Part shown: positions 8,026 through 14,945 of the stretch, piece by piece
How the letters are laid out: every line of letters begins with the position of its first letter
Numbering within the stretch: the stretch's first letter is position 1
Source: an uncultured Eubacteriales bacterium
Lineage (GTDB): Bacteria; Bacillota; Clostridia; Oscillospirales; Oscillospiraceae
Assembly (NCBI GenBank): GCA_900314485.1
Contig: OMVL01000003.1
Location: 1 to 64,000 of the forward strand
Direction of reading: 5' to 3'
Length of the DNA stretch: 64,000 nt
Notes under the pieces: generated by a model
Databases searched by the model: none
What the model was told of the DNA's origin: nothing
Seen by the model: the letters and a program-made list of their open reading frames with translations, nothing else
Made by a program: the position numbers and the translations under genes

Positions 8026-8054
8026 ATTCTATCCGCTTTGCCCAAAATCGTCAA
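8026..8054 (-). promoter_or_regulatory. Promoter of LCP copy 2
   Basis: On the - strand: TTGACG, 17-bp spacer, TAGAAT, giving a ~100-base 5' leader before the start at 7920. Confidence 0.75.
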
Positions 8055-8272
8055 GGCGTTTTCACTTAAATTAAGGATTTCACAGGTTGTGAAAAAACAG
8101 CGGCGGAACAGACATCTTCCTCCGGCTGATTTACGGGATGGAAGGAAAAGCTTTTGTATTTCCTGCCAAATATTCATAGAAACTTCATTTTCTTGTGCTA
8201 CCATAACCAAGATAAAACGGGATCAGGCGCTGCCCGATCCGAGATCATGCTTGTGAGACAGGAGCTGCCGCT

Positions 8273-10063
8273 ATGAGTTCCATTATCGGGATCGACCTGG
8301 GCACGACCAACAGCTGTGTCGCTGTTCTGGAGGGAGACAAGCCCGTTATCATCGCAAATGCAGAGGGTAACCGCACCACGCCGTCCGTGGTGGCCTTTAC
8401 CAAGAACGGAGAACGCCTGGTGGGAGACCTGGCCAAGCGCCAGGCCGTCACCAACGCAGAAGGCACCGTCTCCTCCATCAAGCGGGAGATGGGCACCGAC
8501 AGCCGGTTGGAGCTGGGGGGCCGCCGCCGCACCCCGCAGGAGATCAGCGCCATGATCCTTCAAAAACTGAAGGCGGACGCAGAGGAATATCTGGGCCATC
8601 CGGTGACGGACGCCGTCATCACCGTTCCCGCCTACTTTAATGATGTCCAGCGCCAGGCCACCAAGGATGCCGGGCGCATTGCCGGGCTGAATGTCCGCCG
8701 CATCATCAACGAGCCCACCGCAGCGGCCCTGGCCTACGGCCTGGACCACGGTGAGAGCCAGAAGATCATGGTCTATGACCTGGGCGGCGGCACCTTTGAT
8801 GTGTCCATTATTGAGATCGGCGAGGGCGTCATTGAAGTACTGTCCACCTGCGGAGACAATCATTTGGGGGGCGACGATTTTGACCAGCGGCTGACAAACT
8901 ATCTGGTCAGCGAGTTCAAGCAGCAGACGAAGTACAACGCTGCCAAGGACCCGGCCGCCCTCCAGCGCATTCGGGAGGCGGCGGAGAAGGCGAAGAAGGA
9001 GCTGTCCGCCGCCACATCCACCGTGGTGAATCTGCCCTTCCTGGCCCAGACCCGTTCCGGCCCGCTCCACATGGAGATCACCGTCACCCGCACCCAGTTC
9101 GAGCGGCTGACCCGGGATCTGGTGGAGCGGACTACCATGCCGGTCCAGACCGCCCTCAACGATGCCGGCATCTCCGTGTCCCAGCTGGGCCGGGTGCTGC
9201 TGGTGGGAGGCTCCACCCGCATCCCCGCCGTTCAGGAGCACGTCCGCTCTCTGGTGGGCATGATGCCCTCCAAGGGGCTGAATCCGGACGAGTGCGTGGC
9301 CCTGGGCGCCGCCGTTCAGGGCGGGACTCTGGGCGGAGCCATGACCACCACGGGCACCGGAAAGGAGATCCTGCTGCTGGATGTGACCCCTCTGTCCCTC
9401 TCCATTGAGACGGTGGGGGGCGTGGCCACACGGCTCATCTCCCGCAATTCTACCCTGCCGGTCCGCTACTCTCAGATTTTTACCACAGCGGCCAACTTTC
9501 AGTCTAATGTGGAGATCCATGTCCTCCAGGGCGAGCGGCCCATGGCCCGGGACAACAAGACCATCGGCAAATTCAAACTCACCGGCATTAAGCGGGCGCC
9601 CAGAGGGATCCCTCAGATCGAGGTGACCTTTGACCTGGACGCAAACGGCATCCTCAAGGTCAGCGCCCGGGACCTGGCCACCGGGAGGGCACAGGAGATC
9701 GTCATCTCCTCCAACTCCAACCTCTCGGAAGAGGAGATACGTGAGGCGATCCGGGACGCCGAGGCGTATGCCCAGACCGACGGCCTTCGCCGGGAAGCGA
9801 TGGAGGCCCGCAACGAGGCGGAGGGACTGGCCATTCAGGTCAAGGAGGCCCTGCGTGTCTGCGGCAAAGACCTGAACCGCCAGGACCGAAACCGGATCAA
9901 GGCAGACCTGGCGGAGCTGGAGCGGCTGCTGCACAAATACCGGCCGGAGAAGCTGGAGCCGGAGGCCGCCCCCGAGCTGAGCTCCGCCGCCGAGCGGGTA
10001 AAGGCCGGCGCTGCTGTGCTCATGCCCCTTTATGAAAACGCCCGGCAGGAAAGGGAGCAGTAA
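8273..10063 (+). CDS. Hsp70 family chaperone (DnaK-like)
   Basis: 596 residues. The N-terminal ATPase domain has [57 protein letters not shown] and [14 protein letters not shown]. The substrate-binding half has [34 protein letters not shown] and [15 protein letters not shown]. The helical lid is shortened and there is no EEVD-type acidic tail. No grpE, dnaJ or hrcA lies beside it, so it is probably an extra Hsp70 serving the neighbouring envelope genes rather than the housekeeping DnaK. GGAG precedes the ATG. The next operon has its own promoter, but the fixed neighbourhood with xpaC/telA suggests a shared role. Confidence 0.9.
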   Translation: MSSIIGIDLGTTNSCVAVLEGDKPVIIANAEGNRTTPSVVAFTKNGERLVGDLAKRQAVTNAEGTVSSIKREMGTDSRLELGGRRRTPQEISAMILQKLKADAEEYLGHPVTDAVITVPAYFNDVQRQATKDAGRIAGLNVRRIINEPTAAALAYGLDHGESQKIMVYDLGGGTFDVSIIEIGEGVIEVLSTCGDNHLGGDDFDQRLTNYLVSEFKQQTKYNAAKDPAALQRIREAAEKAKKELSAATSTVVNLPFLAQTRSGPLHMEITVTRTQFERLTRDLVERTTMPVQTALNDAGISVSQLGRVLLVGGSTRIPAVQEHVRSLVGMMPSKGLNPDECVALGAAVQGGTLGGAMTTTGTGKEILLLDVTPLSLSIETVGGVATRLISRNSTLPVRYSQIFTTAANFQSNVEIHVLQGERPMARDNKTIGKFKLTGIKRAPRGIPQIEVTFDLDANGILKVSARDLATGRAQEIVISSNSNLSEEEIREAIRDAEAYAQTDGLRREAMEARNEAEGLAIQVKEALRVCGKDLNRQDRNRIKADLAELERLLHKYRPEKLEPEAAPELSSAAERVKAGAAVLMPLYENARQEREQ

Positions 10064-10101
10064 AGTGCCCGAAAGATGGGTGGCAGATTGCTTTTCCGTC
10101 C

Positions 10102-10130
10102 TTGACGATAGGTGGAAGAGCAGATATAAT
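10102..10130 (+). promoter_or_regulatory. Promoter of the xpaC-telA-TPM operon
   Basis: TTGACG (10102-10107), 17-bp spacer, perfect TATAAT (10125-10130), 47 bases before the GTG start. Confidence 0.8.
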
Positions 10131-10176
10131 AAGATCGTAACTTTTGTAAGCCGTTTGAAAGAAGGAGGCCGGTCCG

Positions 10177-10833
10177 GTGAAAGTGACAAAGCGGAAGCGC
10201 TCGGTGGTGCCGGTCTATTTGATCGCCCTGACCTGGCTGATCGCCACCTTCCTCTTCGGCGTCAAGACGGTGACAGGGTATGGAGTTACTGCCGCTGTCT
10301 CTGTTTTGGCCTTCTTTGTGGGCCGACTGCTTTTCCCGGACCAGGTCTGGGAGGAAGAAGCGCCCCAGCCTGCGCCGGAGCCTGAGGATCCGGAGGTGGC
10401 GGCGCTGCAAAAGGAGCGGGAGCGGGCGGTATCCGAGCTGCGCAGGCTCAACGAAAACATCGCCGACGAGGAGATCTCTGCCCGGCTGTCTCATATGGAA
10501 GCTGCCACCGACCGGATCTTTGACCATGTGCTGGCCCATCCGGAAAAGCGCTCTGTGGTCCGCCGGTTTATGGACTACTATCTCCCCACTACCATTAAGC
10601 TATTAAACCAGTACGACCGGATGGATCAGCTGGGCATGGGCGGAGAAAACATCACCGCTGCCAAAGACAAGATCCGCGCCATGCTGGAGACGGTCTCCGC
10701 CGCCTTTGACAAGCAGTTTGACAGTCTCTTCCGGGACGAATACATGGACATTTCTGCTGAGATCACCGTCTTGGAGCAGATGATGCAGCAGGAGGGACTG
10801 ACCGGCGGAATACAGCCGTCCGGACAATTGTAA
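10177..10833 (+). CDS. xpaC: XpaC-like membrane protein (5-bromo-4-chloroindolyl phosphate hydrolysis family)
   Basis: 218 residues. GTG start behind GAAGGAGG. Two membrane spans near the N-terminus (residues ~9-25 and 27-46), a Pro/Glu linker (QPAPEPEDPE), then a helical cytoplasmic domain resembling XpaC (KRSVVRRFMDYYLPTTIKLLNQY is the conserved family core). XpaC and TelA/YaaN genes are adjacent in many Firmicutes, as here. Despite the family name no phosphatase motif is visible; a membrane-stress or toxic-anion role with TelA is the better inference. Confidence 0.82.
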   Translation: MKVTKRKRSVVPVYLIALTWLIATFLFGVKTVTGYGVTAAVSVLAFFVGRLLFPDQVWEEEAPQPAPEPEDPEVAALQKERERAVSELRRLNENIADEEISARLSHMEAATDRIFDHVLAHPEKRSVVRRFMDYYLPTTIKLLNQYDRMDQLGMGGENITAAKDKIRAMLETVSAAFDKQFDSLFRDEYMDISAEITVLEQMMQQEGLTGGIQPSGQL

Positions 10834-10879
10834 ACGTGAGTGACCGATATGAAATCGGGAAAATAGGAGGAAAGAAAAG

Positions 10880-12046
10880 ATGAGCGATATTAATCTGACC
10901 CTTGACCCCGCCGGCGAAGCCGCCGCTGCCCAGCAGGCGGCCGCAGCGCCTGCTGCCCCTACTCTGACCTTGACGCCCAACGCCGTTGAGGAGCAGAAGG
11001 CCGAGGCCCCTGCCGTCAGCCTGGACGAGCAGATGCTCAGTGAGGCTGAGCGCAAGGTGGTGGACGATTTCTCCAAGAAGATCGACATCCGGGATTCCAC
11101 CCAGGTGCTCCAGTACGGCGTGGCCGCTCAGAAGAACGTGGCGGACTTTTCCACCAGCGCTCTGAACAAGGTCAGCACCAAGGACCTGGGCGAGGTGGGT
11201 AATACCCTGTCCTCTCTGGTGGTGCAGCTGAAGAACAATGCTCCCGGCGAGCAGAAGAAGCGGGGCTTTTTCCAGCGGGCCAAGATCTCTCTGGATGAGA
11301 TGAAGGCCCAGTACTCCAAAGCCGAGGCCAATGTGGACCAGGTGGTCAAGATTTTGGAGCAGCATCAGGTCAACCTGATGAAGGATGTGGCCATGCTGGA
11401 CCAGATGTATGACCTGAATCAGCAGTACTACAAGGAGCTGACCATGTATATTCTGGCCGGCAAGAAGCGGCTGAAGGAGGTCCAGGAGGGCGAGCTGAAG
11501 GAGCTGAAGGAGAAGGCTCAGTCCACCGGCCGTCAGGAGGATGCCGAGGCATTTAACGACTATGCCAACATGGTCAACCGCTTTGAGAAGAAGATCCATG
11601 ACCTGGAGCTGACCCGTATGGTCTCCATTCAGATGGGCCCCCAGACCCGTCTGCTGCAGAACAACGACACCCTGATGATCGAGAAGATCCAGACCTCTCT
11701 GGTCAACACCATCCCCCTCTGGAAGAGCCAGATGGTGCTTGCTCTGGGCCTGGAGCGCTCCCGCCAGGCCACTGCCGCCCAGTCTGCTGTTACCGACATG
11801 ACCAATGAGCTGCTCAAGAAGAATGCCGAGATGCTCCACATGAGCACCGTCGCCACCGCCCGTGAGGCCGAGCGCTCCATTGTGGACATTGAGACCCTGC
11901 AGCATACCAATCAGGAGCTGATCTCCACCCTGGACGAGGTCCTGGCCATTCAGAAGGAGGGCAGCCAGCGCCGTCAGGAGGCCGAAGCTGAGCTGGGCCG
12001 CATTGAAGGCGAGCTGAAGCAGAAGCTCCTTGCCCTGAGAGGCTGA
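10880..12046 (+). CDS. telA: TelA/YceH-family toxic anion resistance protein
   Basis: 388 residues. A low-complexity Ala-rich start (residues 8-50) is followed by an all-helical TelA domain (KKIDIRDSTQVLQYGVAAQKNVADFS, GFFQRAKISLDEMKAQY, MVSIQMGPQTRLLQNND, LVNTIPLWKSQMVLAL, all family hallmarks). It is cytoplasmic and coiled-coil rich, with no membrane span. Its gene follows xpaC by 46 bases behind GGAGGAAAG. The family is linked to tellurite and other toxic anions and to cell-envelope antibiotics, usually together with an XpaC partner. The mechanism is not known. Confidence 0.9.
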   Translation: MSDINLTLDPAGEAAAAQQAAAAPAAPTLTLTPNAVEEQKAEAPAVSLDEQMLSEAERKVVDDFSKKIDIRDSTQVLQYGVAAQKNVADFSTSALNKVSTKDLGEVGNTLSSLVVQLKNNAPGEQKKRGFFQRAKISLDEMKAQYSKAEANVDQVVKILEQHQVNLMKDVAMLDQMYDLNQQYYKELTMYILAGKKRLKEVQEGELKELKEKAQSTGRQEDAEAFNDYANMVNRFEKKIHDLELTRMVSIQMGPQTRLLQNNDTLMIEKIQTSLVNTIPLWKSQMVLALGLERSRQATAAQSAVTDMTNELLKKNAEMLHMSTVATAREAERSIVDIETLQHTNQELISTLDEVLAIQKEGSQRRQEAEAELGRIEGELKQKLLALRG

Positions 12047-12099
12047 TCGTTGGATTGGAAAGCAGGTGAGCTGGACTGAACGCACTGAAAAAGTTTCCG

Positions 12100-13209
12100 G
12101 TGGCGGTGGCTCTCACGGCCCTTGTGGTGGCCGGCTGTCTGGTCTACAGTGTCTTTGTAGGCCCGGTGTCGGTGGCCAGGGTGCAGCCGGGAGACTGGAT
12201 CGCCGACCAGGCTAATGTACTGTCTGAGAGTACAGAAGATTCCCTGCGCTCTTACGACCAGTCCTTTGACAACAACTATAGCAGTGTCATCGCCGTGGCC
12301 ACAGTCAGCTCCACCCGGGGCTGGGAGATGGAGGACTATGCGCTCAAGCTGGCAGATCAGTGGGAACTGGGCGCCAAGGATCTTGTGCTGCTGCTTGACA
12401 TTGGCGGAAAGGACGCCTATCTGCTGGGCGGAAGTGCCTGGACTGATTTAGAGCCGTCTGAACTGCTGAATCAGACCATGGCGGCAGACTTTTACAGCGG
12501 CAATTATGACAGCGCTGTCCTCAGCCTGTTTTCCGCCATGTCCGGATGGTATCCCGACCACGGGGGCTATGCCCGGTCAGATCCCTACGCAGGCTACAAC
12601 CAGCAGAGCCATGGAAACAGCTCATCTTTGGGAGGTTTTTCGGTGATTTTACGTATTATCCTGATTGTTTTGGTGATTTATCTCATTGTTGCCGCCATCG
12701 AGCGGGCCAGATACAGACGCTGGTATCGTGACTATGGGGCTATGACCGCTCCCGCTGTGGTCTTTACCCCGATCTTCCCCTGGCATCGGCCCGGCAGCTC
12801 TTGGTATAACCGGATGGGGCATCGTCCGCCCCCGCCTCCCAGACCCGGCCCCAGACCCGGCGGTCCCGGCCCCAGACCCGGCGGTCCGGCTCCTCGGCCC
12901 AATTCCTACCGGCCCGCACCCGGCCCGGCTCGTCCCAGTTCGCCTCTCCCGAGAGCAGCCCGTCCCAGCGCACCTTCCCGGCCTGCGTCCCGGCCCAGCA
13001 TGCCCTCCCGGCCCAGCGGCGGTATGAGCAAGGGCGGCAGCTCCGGCGGCGGCCGGATCGGCGGCAGCAGCTTTTCCGGCCGGCCCTCTCGCCCCAGCGC
13101 TCCCTCTCGCCCCAGCTCCTCCTCCCGGCCCAGCCGTCCCAGCGGCGGGGGCAGCCGCGGCGGAAGCTTTGGCGGAGGCCGTGGCGGCGGCTTTGGCGGC
13201 CGCAGGTAA
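12100..13209 (+). CDS. TPM-domain membrane protein with a Pro/Gly/Arg-rich tail
   Basis: About 370 residues. A signal anchor is followed by an extracytoplasmic TPM domain (residues ~28-150: DWIADQANVLSE, YSSVIAVATVS, ELGAKDLVLLLDIG) and a second membrane span (~183-200). The final ~130 residues are very low complexity, built from PRPG, PSRPS and GGG repeats and ending GGRGGGFGGRR. GTG at 12100 is the first standard start. However, an in-frame CTG at 12076, 6 bases after AGGTGA, would add eight residues including two Lys before the hydrophobic stretch, a more normal membrane anchor. The gene is third in the xpaC-telA operon. The tail looks disordered and positively charged, perhaps for binding membrane or wall polymers. 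Confidence 0.8.
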   Translation: MAVALTALVVAGCLVYSVFVGPVSVARVQPGDWIADQANVLSESTEDSLRSYDQSFDNNYSSVIAVATVSSTRGWEMEDYALKLADQWELGAKDLVLLLDIGGKDAYLLGGSAWTDLEPSELLNQTMAADFYSGNYDSAVLSLFSAMSGWYPDHGGYARSDPYAGYNQQSHGNSSSLGGFSVILRIILIVLVIYLIVAAIERARYRRWYRDYGAMTAPAVVFTPIFPWHRPGSSWYNRMGHRPPPPPRPGPRPGGPGPRPGGPAPRPNSYRPAPGPARPSSPLPRAARPSAPSRPASRPSMPSRPSGGMSKGGSSGGGRIGGSSFSGRPSRPSAPSRPSSSSRPSRPSGGGSRGGSFGGGRGGGFGGRR

Positions 13210-13227
13210 TTCCAATGAGCCAAATTT

Positions 13228-13257
13228 GCCCTGTGTGTTTCGGCACACAGGGCTTTT
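13228..13257 (+). terminator. Terminator of the xpaC-telA-TPM operon
   Basis: 10-bp stem GCCCTGTGTG / CACACAGGGC (13228-13237 with 13244-13253), 6-nt loop, then TTTTG. Confidence 0.8.
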
Positions 13258-13288
13258 GCGCAAATGCATAGAAAAAGTTAGATTTTTG

Positions 13289-13297
13289 TGCTATACT
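13289..13297 (+). promoter_or_regulatory. Extended -10 promoter of the HAD/comEA pair
   Basis: TGC-TATACT, 33 bases before the HAD start. The -35 region is poor, so the TG extension probably compensates. Confidence 0.45.
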
Positions 13298-13329
13298 GTA
13301 GGGCAAGAACAGCAGAAAGGACACCGGAT

Positions 13330-14151
13330 ATGACCAAGCTCCTCTTTTTTGACATCGACGGCACCCTCTGTATGCCGGGAGAAGACCCCACAGAGCGGAC
13401 GGTCTCCGCCATCCGCCGTGCCAGAGCGAACGGGCACAAGTGCTTCCTCTCCACCGGACGCAACGGCACCAGCATCCCACCCGCCGTGGCAGCCATCGGC
13501 TTTGACGGGTACATTACCAACGCCGGAGCCAGTGCAGCGGTGGGGGAGGAGCGGCTGCTGTCTCTGCCGATTCCCAAGACGGTGGTGAACGAGACGGTGC
13601 GCACCTTGAAGGAGAACGACGCCTGCTTTGCCCTCCAGACCGATCTGGGCAACTTCAGTGACTTCGGGCAGGTGGATCGGGTCTGGCCGGAGCGCCCGCC
13701 CCAGGTCCGGCAGTATGTAGAGTTGGCCGCCAAAATGCTGGACGTGTGGGACATCTCCCGGATGCCGGATGTGCCGGTCTATAAGATCTGCTTCTACACC
13801 TCGGGAGTGGAGCATCTAAACGCCCTGCGGGAAAAGCTGGAGCAGTGGTACTCCTTCACTTTGTTTGACAACCTGTTTGATGACTTTACCATCATCAGCG
13901 GCGAGATGAATCAGCACGGTACGGACAAGGGCAGAGCATTGGCGGCCATCTGTGCCCGGTTTGGCCTGTCTCCCGCCGACGCCATTGCCTTTGGAGACAG
14001 CACCAATGACAGCGAGATGCTGGCCGCCGCCGGGCTGGGGGTGGCCATGGAAAACGGCCAGGCTGCCGTCAAGGCCGTTGCAGACCGCATCTGTCCGCCC
14101 TGCCGGGAGGACGGCGTAGCCCAAATACTGGAGGAACTGCACCTTGCCTAA
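13330..14151 (+). CDS. Cof-type HAD-IIB family hydrolase
   Basis: 273 residues. Motif I DIDGTL with the two catalytic Asp is at residues 8-13. Motif II (STG) follows KCFL. The C2-type cap occupies roughly residues 80-185. Motif III Lys is near HGTDKGRAL and motif IV is AFGDSTNDSEML. These mark a Mg-dependent phosphatase of the Cof group acting on sugar phosphates, nucleotides or similar small phosphoesters. The start at 13330 is set by GAAAGGA and the family start MTKLLFFDIDGTL; the longer frame begins before the promoter. Confidence 0.9.
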   Translation: MTKLLFFDIDGTLCMPGEDPTERTVSAIRRARANGHKCFLSTGRNGTSIPPAVAAIGFDGYITNAGASAAVGEERLLSLPIPKTVVNETVRTLKENDACFALQTDLGNFSDFGQVDRVWPERPPQVRQYVELAAKMLDVWDISRMPDVPVYKICFYTSGVEHLNALREKLEQWYSFTLFDNLFDDFTIISGEMNQHGTDKGRALAAICARFGLSPADAIAFGDSTNDSEMLAAAGLGVAMENGQAAVKAVADRICPPCREDGVAQILEELHLA

Positions 14152-14560
14152 ACGGATCAGAGAGAAGAAACGCATGCAATGGCCCCAATGGCTGGCGGCG
14201 GCAGGCATTTGCTGCTTCCTCTGCTTCGGAGCGGGCTATTACGTGGGTCGGGGCGCCCACAGGGATTACGGCATCTATCCGGGCACAGTGACCTCCGTTT
14301 TCCGGGAAAATCCCTATGCAGAGGATCAGGAGGCAAACCTTATTCGATCCTCCGCCTATCCCATCAATATCAATACCGCCGATGCCGAGACTCTGGAACT
14401 GCTGCCCAATATCGGCGAGACCAAGGCGGCGGCCATCGTGGCCTACCGGGAGGAGCACGGAGCGTTTCAAACCCAGGACGAGCTGCTGAACGTCCCCGGC
14501 ATCGGGGAAGGGACGCTGGCGGAGATCGAGGATTTCATTGAAGTGGCGTACAAGCGGTAA
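14144..14560 (+). CDS. comEA: ComEA-type helix-hairpin-helix DNA-binding protein
   Basis: 138 residues. The TTG start at 14144 follows GGAGGA and overlaps the HAD stop. A basic N-terminus (KRIREKKR) and one membrane span (~residues 16-32) place the rest outside the cell. The C-terminal ~60 residues hold two helix-hairpin-helix motifs (ININTADAETLELLPNIG..KAAAIVAYR and LLNVPGIGEGTLAEI). ComEA binds incoming DNA during transformation. The SLBB domain of longer homologues is absent. No other competence genes are in the window, so a role in uptake is family-level inference. Confidence 0.85.
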   Translation: MPKRIREKKRMQWPQWLAAAGICCFLCFGAGYYVGRGAHRDYGIYPGTVTSVFRENPYAEDQEANLIRSSAYPININTADAETLELLPNIGETKAAAIVAYREEHGAFQTQDELLNVPGIGEGTLAEIEDFIEVAYKR

Positions 14561-14569
14561 AATTTGGAT

Positions 14570-14660
14570 AGATAAATATTATCTATAAAGCGTTATAGAT
14601 AATACCGGACTAAAAGTCAATAGATATTTTTTATCTGGATATACTTTTTACTATCTATAA
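14570..14660 (+). promoter_or_regulatory. AT-rich operator cluster before a Cro-like regulator
   Basis: Several ATAGATA/TATCTAT motifs, including AGATAA-ATA-TTATCT (14570-14584, perfect 6-bp arms) and AGATA-TTTTT-TATCT (14622-14636), plus a TATACT box at 14640-14645. The stretch is far more AT-rich than its surroundings and likely holds autoregulatory operators. Confidence 0.5.
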
Positions 14661-14679
14661 CAGGAGGTAGCGAAACGCT

Positions 14680-14895
14680 GTGCAAAACCGAATCAGGGAT
14701 TTGAGGGAAGACCACGACCTGACCCAGCAAAAGGTGGCTGATGCCATCGGTATTACCCAACGGAAATACAGCTATCTGGAGACGGGAATTCAGCCGTTGA
14801 CGGATGAAATCTTGGACAAGCTGGCGAGCTACTACGGTGTGAGCGTGGACTACCTCCTGTTCCGAACCAACAATCCAGAACCATATAAGAAGTAA
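14680..14895 (+). CDS. Cro/CI-type (XRE) transcriptional regulator
   Basis: 71 residues, GTG start behind CAGGAGGTAG. The fold is a single XRE helix-turn-helix: IRDLREDHDLTQQKVADAIG, then ITQRKYSYLETGIQPLTDEIL and LASYYGVSVDYLLF, the standard ending. A short charged tail follows. It is monocistronic between the palindrome cluster and a terminator, so it probably represses itself; other targets cannot be inferred. Confidence 0.88.
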   Translation: MQNRIRDLREDHDLTQQKVADAIGITQRKYSYLETGIQPLTDEILDKLASYYGVSVDYLLFRTNNPEPYKK

Positions 14896-14935
14896 AAAAC
14901 CTTCCATTCCCGGTACGAGAATGGAAGGTTTTGTG
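14896..14935. terminator. Bidirectional terminator between the XRE gene and valS
   Basis: 14-bp perfect stem AAAACCTTCCATTC / GAATGGAAGGTTTT (14896-14909 with 14919-14932), A- and T-rich flanks on both strands. Confidence 0.85.
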
Positions 14936-14945
14936 ATTAAAAGGC

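Noticed and set aside
8198..10189. 663-codon open frame antisense to the Hsp70 gene
   Set aside because: Shadow frame from high GC codon bias; no ribosome site, no protein-like domain, full overlap with a clear Hsp70.
12840..13209. Proline/glycine repeat tract as a tandem DNA repeat locus
   Set aside because: The repeats are degenerate at DNA level and belong to the open frame of the TPM protein, so they are reported as a protein tail.
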